Assembly: GCA_012511925.1 (NCBI GenBank) | Contig: JAAZFD010000261.1 | Coordinates: forward strand, 1-12,383 | Length of the DNA stretch: 12,383 nucleotides | Origin: Clostridiales bacterium | GTDB lineage: Bacteria > Bacillota > Clostridia > Christensenellales > CAG-138 | Reading direction: 5' to 3' | Shown: piece by piece, positions 8,376-12,383 of the stretch | Layout: the number at the start of each line of letters is the position of its first letter | How positions within the stretch are numbered: position 1 is the stretch's first letter | Notes under the pieces: generated by a model | The model's database searches: none | Seen by the model: the letters and a program-made list of their open reading frames with translations, nothing else | Told to the model about the DNA's origin: nothing | Translations under genes and position numbers: made by a program

Positions 8376-8407
8376 CCAAAAACACCTTATAATGGGCTTA
8401 TAAGGTG
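8376..8407 (-). terminator. Second terminator-like hairpin downstream of the RCC1 gene
   Basis: A perfect 10-bp stem, CACCTTATAA/TTATAAGGTG (8407-8398 and 8392-8383), with a 5-nt loop is followed on the minus strand by TTTTTGG. It is about 250 bp beyond the first terminator and could catch readthrough or end an unrecognised short transcript. The structure is clear; the role is inferred. Confidence 0.6.
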
Positions 8408-8649
8408 GGTATTCATATCCATAAATGTAAATGCTTATATAATGCAATGGCGTTTACCCTGAATATGAAATTAGGCTTATTTGCCAAGAACGGCATAATC
8501 CGCTAATCGAATTGAAAGCGATGGATGCATTTTCGGGGATTTTGCGATAAATTGTTACAAGGTTTGATATGTGTGTCTTTGGTTTGATTGCCGTGGCTTT
8601 CAAAAAGTCCTTCAGCCTCCATTATAGGGTTTGTAAATGTTACAAGGCA

Positions 8650-8671
8650 AAAGCAAACCCCCTTTCGGGGG
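8650..8671 (-). terminator. Rho-independent terminator of the RCC1-dockerin gene
   Basis: On the minus strand CCCCC-GAAA-GGGGG (8671-8658) is followed by TTTGCTTTTG. The GC-only stem with a GAAA tetraloop starts about 20 nt after the stop codon at 8691. Confidence 0.8.
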
Positions 8672-8690
8672 CAATTTAGTCGTGTTCGAT

Positions 8691-10346
8691 TCAAACAACG
8701 ATATGCAACAGTATCGCCGTTGCATCGCCTGTATTTACCTTGCCGTCAGAGTTGAAGTCTGCGGCTTGCATTTGCGTGGGATTCAACACAATCGAGTCTG
8801 AAACCGAGCACAGGATTAACACCGCATCACCTGTATTCACAAGCCCATCGAGATTCGAATCACCAAGCAGAACAATTTCATCTATGTCCATAATCAGTAT
8901 AGGCAATGCGTAGGAGTTATGTGTACCGTCGCCCAATTGTCCGTATTCACTAGAACCCCAAGCAAAAAGCGAACCATCGGTAGCCAGTGCCAAACAATGA
9001 TACCTTCCCGAAGCGATACTGCTTATTCCATCGCTAACTTTTACAGGCTTTTCTGAGTCCTCATTCGTACCGTCGCCCAGTTGACCGAATTCATTGCCCC
9101 CCAATGTCCATAATGAGCCGTCCTTTTTAAGTATCATGCTGTGGTCTATGCCGCCTGCAACCTGTTTTCCATCATTCATAAAATTCGTAGGGAGTAAGGC
9201 ATAGCTCATCTCACCGCCCACTTGACCGAACTCATTTAGTCCCCAACCCCAAACCGTACCGTCGTTTCGAATTGCAAGACTATGAAAATAGCCACAAGAA
9301 AGGGATTTTACATTGTTAAACACCATTTTTGGAACAAGACTGTTTGTGTTAGTGCCATCGCCAAGCTGCCCGCTAACATTCCAACCCCAAGCCCAAAGCG
9401 TGCCGTCGTTTTTCAGTGCCAATGTATGCCCTATGCCACCGGCTGCGTACTTTACACCGTCCATAATCTTAATAGGAACAAAGCTATCGGTAGTTGTGCC
9501 GTTTCCAAGAGCGCCGTTATTATTATTTCCCCACATCCACAGCGAGCCGTCTGTTTTAATCGCCATGCTATGATTAGTACCAGCGTTTGCAAACACCACG
9601 CTCTCCATAATCAGTTGCGGTGTATTGCAATCATATTGATGCTCTAATCCCAACTGACCGGCTTGATTTCCGCCCCAGCCCCAAAGCGTGCCGTCTGTTT
9701 TAAGCGCAAGCGTGAAATTCTCTCCGCCTACTGCCAGGTTTACTTCTTGCATTATCTTTTTGGGTATTAAGCTGTCCGTAATAGTGCCATCGCCTAATTG
9801 CCCACGCAAATTACTCCCCCAAAGCCAAAGAGAGTTATCGTCTTTTATCGCCATGGAATGATTTCGCCCTGCACCTATTTGCATTTTTGGAACATATATG
9901 CCGATTTCCATAATCTCAACGAATACCGGGCTGTTAGCCAAGCAGTTATCGCCTAATTGACCATTTTCATTGTCGCCACAGGTGTATAGCTTGCCGTCAT
10001 CTTTAATAATCAAAGTGTGCGAATGCCCTAAGGCTATGTTTACTACACCGTCTGTTATCTTTTTGGGAGTGGTTTTTTCTGTGTATGTTCCGTCTCCCAG
10101 CTGCCCTGCCCAGTTGTTTCCCCAAGCCCAAAGCGAGCCGTCATTTTTAATCACCATGCTTCTTGCACCAAGGCCAGACGCTACGCTTTTTACATCATCC
10201 ATTAGCTTTTTTGGAATGGTGCTGCTCGTTATTGTACCATCGCCAAGCTGATAGAAAGCATTATAACCCCAACCCCAAAGAGTGCTGTCCTTTTTGATTA
10301 CCATGCAATGTCCACTGCCTACGGCAATTTGCTTTGCATCGTCCAT
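8691..10346 (-). CDS. C-terminal half: RCC1 repeats 5-14 and type I dockerin
   Basis: This 551-residue ORF continues the same frame after the TAA. It contains ten RCC1 repeats of about 48 residues ('LWGWG-N--GQLGDGT' and variants) up to about residue 490, then a dockerin at 493-551 with two loops, DSNLDGLVNTGD and DFNSDGKVNTGD. It has no signal peptide, and the sequence before its ATG (10346) has no Shine-Dalgarno site, so it is unlikely to be translated independently or exported. The repeat and dockerin residues themselves look well conserved with no further stop or frameshift, which points to a recent interruption. The closest partner is the three-repeat dockerin protein upstream, with the same recognition residues. 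A GC hairpin terminator follows about 20 nt after the stop. Confidence 0.85.
   Translation of the reverse strand: MDDAKQIAVGSGHCMVIKKDSTLWGWGYNAFYQLGDGTITSSTIPKKLMDDVKSVASGLGARSMVIKNDGSLWAWGNNWAGQLGDGTYTEKTTPKKITDGVVNIALGHSHTLIIKDDGKLYTCGDNENGQLGDNCLANSPVFVEIMEIGIYVPKMQIGAGRNHSMAIKDDNSLWLWGSNLRGQLGDGTITDSLIPKKIMQEVNLAVGGENFTLALKTDGTLWGWGGNQAGQLGLEHQYDCNTPQLIMESVVFANAGTNHSMAIKTDGSLWMWGNNNNGALGNGTTTDSFVPIKIMDGVKYAAGGIGHTLALKNDGTLWAWGWNVSGQLGDGTNTNSLVPKMVFNNVKSLSCGYFHSLAIRNDGTVWGWGLNEFGQVGGEMSYALLPTNFMNDGKQVAGGIDHSMILKKDGSLWTLGGNEFGQLGDGTNEDSEKPVKVSDGISSIASGRYHCLALATDGSLFAWGSSEYGQLGDGTHNSYALPILIMDIDEIVLLGDSNLDGLVNTGDAVLILCSVSDSIVLNPTQMQAADFNSDGKVNTGDATAILLHIVV
8694..8870 (-). other. Type I dockerin module of the RCC1 protein
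   Basis: Two 12-residue calcium loops with Asp, Asn and Asp at positions 1, 3 and 5 and Asp at 12 are joined by a linker of about 24 residues. Positions 10-11 are Thr-Gly in both loops, as in the neighbouring dockerin protein. The DNA at 8716-8737 matches 11204-11225 of the other gene at 21 of 22 bases. Confidence 0.85.
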
Positions 10347-10349
10347 AAC

Positions 10350-11036
10350 TTATATCGGTGTGTGAGAAGCCGTAAGTGTGCCATGCCTGAGCTGTCCAAA
10401 CGAATTATCACCCCAAGTCCAAACAGAGCCGTCGTTTTTTAGTGCCATGCTTGACGAATAACCTGCGGCACACATCACAACATCACTCATAATCCACTTT
10501 GGGCTTAAACAGTTTTGAGTGCTGCCATCGCCCACTTGACCCGACTCGTTCCAGCCCCAAACCCACAATGAGCCGTCGTGCTTGATTGCCATAGTGTGGC
10601 TTTCCCCAGCGGTTACATATTTTACATCGTTCATAATCTGAACATGCGCTGCGCTGTTTTCCGTCTTGCCATTGCCAAGCTGACCGTAATCGTTTTTTCC
10701 CCAAGCCATAAGAATGTAATTTGAGTTGGTCGCAAGGCTATAACCGTATCCCGCTGCAACGCACTTTGCATTTGAAGTAATCTTTGCAGGAACCAATACC
10801 TTTCCGCCAGTAGTGCCTTGACCAATTTCACCGAACTGATTGCTGCCCCAGGCATACATACTGCCGTCTGCCTTTATCGCCATGCTGTGATAATCACCAC
10901 CGGCAATGCGCCCCATTCCTGTGAACGGGTCTGGCAGCTTCAAGGCGAAATCCTCTGCTTGAGATGCCTTGATATTTGGGATAAATGCGCATAACACCAT
11001 TAAAAGCGATAATGTGCAAGCGAGTATTTTTTTCAT
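10350..11036 (-). CDS. N-terminal half: signal peptide and RCC1 repeats 1-4
   Basis: This 228-residue ORF is the part of the interrupted gene that would be made and secreted if the TAA is real. Residues 1 to about 25 form a Sec signal peptide (MKKILA, hydrophobic core, then the small residues of 'KASQA'). Four RCC1 repeats of about 48 residues follow, each with the pattern 'GG-HSMAIK-DGS-WAWG-N--GQLG-GT' (blades near 43-90, 91-138, 139-186, 187-228). Blade 4 reads GQLRHGT where the consensus is GQLGDGT, a deviation next to the stop codon. A four-blade fragment would not close a propeller and lacks the dockerin, so it is probably non-functional alone. The start is supported by a GGAGG site and a good promoter. 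Confidence 0.85.
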   Translation of the reverse strand: MKKILACTLSLLMVLCAFIPNIKASQAEDFALKLPDPFTGMGRIAGGDYHSMAIKADGSMYAWGSNQFGEIGQGTTGGKVLVPAKITSNAKCVAAGYGYSLATNSNYILMAWGKNDYGQLGNGKTENSAAHVQIMNDVKYVTAGESHTMAIKHDGSLWVWGWNESGQVGDGSTQNCLSPKWIMSDVVMCAAGYSSSMALKNDGSVWTWGDNSFGQLRHGTLTASHTPI

Positions 11037-11042
11037 ATTTTG

Positions 11043-11047
11043 CCTCC
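11043..11047 (-). promoter_or_regulatory. Ribosome binding site GGAGG
   Basis: GGAGG lies 6 nt upstream of the ATG at 11036 and supports that start. The ATG at 10346 in the downstream half of the same frame has no comparable site. Confidence 0.8.
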
Positions 11048-11069
11048 GAAATTTTTTGGATATGGTTAA

Positions 11070-11098
11070 ATATTACTCCTTCATTGTATATTAGTCAA
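11070..11098 (-). promoter_or_regulatory. Promoter of the RCC1-dockerin gene
   Basis: TTGACT (11098-11093) and TAATAT (11075-11070) are separated by exactly 17 bp on the minus strand, about 35 bp upstream of the start codon. This is close to the sigma-A consensus. The -35 box lies inside an 18-bp palindrome, listed separately. Confidence 0.6.
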
Positions 11099-11105
11099 CT
11101 AATAT
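11088..11105. promoter_or_regulatory. 18-bp palindrome over the -35 box, possible operator
   Basis: The sequence ATATTAGTCAACTAATAT is a perfect inverted repeat with 8-bp arms and a 2-bp centre. It covers the whole predicted -35 hexamer of the RCC1-dockerin gene, where a bound repressor would block RNA polymerase. The symmetry is directly visible; the operator role is inferred, and AT-rich palindromes can occur by chance. Confidence 0.4.
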
Positions 11106-11130
11106 TAACAAACTTTGTATAATTATTTGA

Positions 11131-11162
11131 TAAAGAAAATCACCCCTTTTCAGAGGTGATTT
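11131..11162 (-). terminator. Rho-independent terminator after the three-repeat dockerin gene
   Basis: On the minus strand an 11-bp stem (one G-U pair) closed by a GAAA tetraloop (11151-11148) is followed by TTTTCTTTA. It begins 16 nt after the TAA stop at 11179 and separates this gene from the RCC1 gene. Confidence 0.85.
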
Positions 11163-11178
11163 ATAATGTCTTTAACTC

Positions 11179-12252
11179 TTAGCTGACAATAGCCAGCAAA
11201 ACCGCCGTTGCATCGCCCGTATTTATTTCGCCGTCTGCATTCATATCGGCTGTTAGCAGTTGATTTTCTGTTAAAGGTTCTAAGTTCGAAACATTTTTCA
11301 GAACCAACACCGCATCGCCTGTGTTGATTTTGCCGTCTGTGTTCGCATCTCCTCGCTTAAATAGCACGCCATAAATTTCGAAACTGCTCCGACCAATCTC
11401 ATTGTTCGGATAAATTGCGGAAAGCTGTTCGTCTGTTACATCCCAATAGGCCACTACAACGCTTTCGTCATGCACATAGCTTTCAATTTCGGGAAGCTCC
11501 TCACGGGCTACGGGTTGCCCCTCGATTACAGAAATCTCACAACCAAATAAATAATCGTACTTGCCCTCATCGTTCGGAAGATAGAACTCAACATATATGA
11601 GCTTTTCCGCAATGGCAGTGAAAGCAACATCCTCGTTTACTTCAAAACCTAAAGGCTCGATATCAAATCCAGTAATGGTGTAGCTGGGTCTTGAACCCGG
11701 ATTTAGTGCGGAGTAAACTGTTTCGAAGCGTTCAACATCATCTTCAGTTAGCACATAGCCTTTATCAACTAAAATGTCAAAGCTCGAATAATCATCGATT
11801 ACATGCCATTCTGTGTCATATTTGCCCTGACTCATAGTAACGGTAACTTTGCACACATCCTCGTTCATAACGGCGGTGAAAGTCATATCTTGGGTAACCT
11901 CAACGCCTACGGGGTTTGTGTCCCAACCCGTCATAGTAACCCTGCAATACCTGTGGCAATCGGTATATTCATCGGAACAATGATGGGTGAAAGGCTCAAC
12001 ATCTGTTTCGGTGAGAATATGCCCTGGTTCAACTTCCAAAGTTAATTCATCTACTAAAATGTCGTAGGGAATCTGATGCCCGTCATCAACTACTTGAACA
12101 TAGTGGTGTCCCTCAGGCATTTTGAATGTTACGGTTAGCTTTTCGCCTTCATCTTTTGAATACAGCGTTGCATTTGTGTTCGCAAGCGGTGAAAATGTGG
12201 TGAGTATAAGCACTACTGCGATAAATGCGCTAAAAAACTTGAATTTTTTCAT
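11179..12252 (-). CDS. Secreted three-repeat protein with C-terminal type I dockerin
   Basis: This 357-residue protein starts with a Sec signal peptide (Lys-rich MKKFKF, then a hydrophobic core to about residue 27). Three related repeats follow. Repeat 1 (about 39-130) and repeat 2 (134-216) share the order 'VTF/VTV', 'DILVD', 'LTE-DVE-F', 'TGWD/TGFD' and 'FTAV/FTAI'; repeat 3 (219-300) is diverged. The TGWD...FTAV ending recalls InlB-type B repeats and other beta-grasp surface repeats, though the family is not certain. Residues 301-357 form a dockerin with two calcium loops, DANTDGKINTGD and DMNADGEINTGD, each with Asp/Asn/Asp at positions 1, 3, 5 and Asp at 12. Dockerins bind cohesins on scaffold or surface proteins, so this protein probably joins an extracellular complex. 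No catalytic domain is recognisable. Repeat 1 carries a Cys/His-rich insert (residues 90-103) absent from repeat 2. It has its own promoter and terminator and looks monocistronic. Confidence 0.9.
   Translation of the reverse strand: MKKFKFFSAFIAVVLILTTFSPLANTNATLYSKDEGEKLTVTFKMPEGHHYVQVVDDGHQIPYDILVDELTLEVEPGHILTETDVEPFTHHCSDEYTDCHRYCRVTMTGWDTNPVGVEVTQDMTFTAVMNEDVCKVTVTMSQGKYDTEWHVIDDYSSFDILVDKGYVLTEDDVERFETVYSALNPGSRPSYTITGFDIEPLGFEVNEDVAFTAIAEKLIYVEFYLPNDEGKYDYLFGCEISVIEGQPVAREELPEIESYVHDESVVVAYWDVTDEQLSAIYPNNEIGRSSFEIYGVLFKRGDANTDGKINTGDAVLVLKNVSNLEPLTENQLLTADMNADGEINTGDATAVLLAIVS
11182..11352 (-). other. Type I dockerin module of the three-repeat protein
   Basis: Residues 301-357 hold two F-hand calcium loops (DANTDGKINTGD and DMNADGEINTGD) with Thr-Gly at the recognition positions 10-11 in both. 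The near-symmetric repeats would allow either helix face to bind a cohesin, as known for classical dockerins. Confidence 0.85.
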
Positions 12253-12257
12253 ATTAT

Positions 12258-12264
12258 CCTCCTT
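12258..12264 (-). promoter_or_regulatory. Ribosome binding site AAGGAGG
   Basis: A full AAGGAGG Shine-Dalgarno sequence sits 5 nt before the ATG at 12252 and fixes that start for the dockerin gene. Confidence 0.85.
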
Positions 12265-12335
12265 GTTTTGAAAGTGATGCCAATCGCAAGAGATTAGCTA
12301 TGCGTTTGACATATTGCTACTTGCAACTTACTAAC

Positions 12336-12363
12336 ATTATATAACAGCTTGCAGAAATTACAA
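12336..12363 (-). promoter_or_regulatory. Sigma-A type promoter of the three-repeat dockerin gene
   Basis: On the minus strand a TTGTAA box (12363-12358) is followed after 16 bp by a perfect TATAAT box (12341-12336). It lies about 85 bp upstream of the start codon at 12252, and nothing else in the short leader looks like a promoter. The boxes are read directly; their use as a promoter is inferred. Confidence 0.6.
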
Positions 12364-12383
12364 GTAAATATATGCCGATTCCA

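Larger units (their letters stand above)
7926..8690. other. Gene-free spacer between the RCC1 and giant pseudopilin genes
   Basis: This 765-bp AT-rich spacer holds two terminator hairpins facing the RCC1 gene (8650-8671 and 8376-8407), a near-consensus promoter for the giant gene (8039-8067) and its leader of about 105 nt. A 63-codon ORF at 8503-8694 runs through the first terminator and has no protein-like features. Nothing convincing was seen between 8070 and 8375. Confidence 0.6.
8691..11036 (-). pseudogene. Secreted RCC1-repeat dockerin protein interrupted by one in-frame TAA
   Basis: The ORFs at 11036-10350 and 10346-8691 are in the same frame, separated only by TAA (10349-10347 falls in the codon pair TAA-GTT joining them). 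Ignoring the stop gives one 781-residue protein: signal peptide, 4 RCC1 repeats, then 10 more, then a dockerin. The break falls where the other repeats read 'PKKIM' or 'PIKIM'; here the text is 'TPI-stop-VMDD', so a single A-to-T change in a Lys AAA codon explains it. Fourteen repeats fit two seven-bladed propellers, with the stop between blades 4 and 5 of the first. RCC1-type propellers are binding platforms; a dockerin would attach this one to a cohesin-bearing scaffold. A nonsense mutation, a sequencing error, or readthrough are all possible. TAA ends the other genes here, so a changed genetic code is unlikely. Confidence 0.75.

Noticed and set aside
8503..8694. 63-codon minus-strand ORF
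   Set aside because: It runs through the GC hairpin terminator of the RCC1 gene and overlaps that gene's end; its composition is not protein-like and no ribosome binding site was seen.
9282..10251. Plus-strand ORFs opposite the RCC1 repeats
   Set aside because: Pro/Ser-rich readings are the antisense of the repeated Trp-Gly-rich codons, with no start signals.
10346..10346. Independent translation start of the second RCC1 ORF
   Set aside because: The bases before this ATG (CACCGATATAAGTT on the minus strand) contain no Shine-Dalgarno site, the product lacks a signal peptide, and the repeat phase continues from the upstream ORF.
10347..10349. Reassigned TAA codon or special amino acid insertion
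   Set aside because: TAA ends the three-repeat, giant and lipoprotein genes in this window, and known special insertions use TGA or TAG, not TAA.
1..12383. CRISPR array, tRNA, rRNA or transposon ends
   Set aside because: No regularly spaced identical repeats, cloverleaf-like sequences, transposase genes or terminal inverted repeats were found by eye; the repeats present are diverged protein-coding repeats.

Overview
The window looks like chromosomal DNA from an anaerobic, low-GC, Gram-positive bacterium of the Clostridia type, probably a gut or other polymer-degrading habitat. Support: strong Shine-Dalgarno sites (AAGGAGG, GGAGG), AT-rich spacers, a lipobox lipoprotein, hairpin terminators with GAAA loops, and two secreted proteins ending in type I dockerin modules. 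No rRNA, tRNA, CRISPR array or transposase gene was seen, so the taxonomic guess rests on protein style only.

Every credible gene lies on the minus strand, so transcription runs right to left. From the right: (1) 12252-11179, a secreted three-repeat protein with a C-terminal dockerin, own promoter and own terminator. (2) 11036-8691, a secreted RCC1-repeat protein with a C-terminal dockerin, cut into two ORFs by one in-frame TAA at 10349-10347. Rejoined, it has 14 RCC1 repeats, which fits two seven-bladed propellers. (3) A 765-bp spacer with two terminator hairpins for gene 2 and a near-consensus promoter for gene 4. (4) 7925-2277, an 1882-residue protein with a type IV prepilin N-terminus, about 13 InlB-type B repeats and two GLUG-type blocks. 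(5) 2150-1692, a small lipoprotein. (6) 1678-777, a decayed, 5'-truncated copy of the first GLUG block of gene 4, with two frameshifts. (7) A terminator-like hairpin at 738-767 and about 735 bp of AT-rich DNA with no convincing gene.

The common theme is the outside of the cell: all intact products carry a secretion, lipoprotein or pilin leader and most are built from binding or scaffold repeats. The two dockerin proteins have the same residues (Thr-Gly) at the usual recognition positions in all four calcium loops, so they probably dock on the same cohesin, which must be encoded elsewhere. The giant pseudopilin could display a long repeat stalk at the surface, but no pilus assembly genes are present here. 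The most notable points are the interrupted double propeller, the giant pseudopilin, and the decayed GLUG paralogue beside it.
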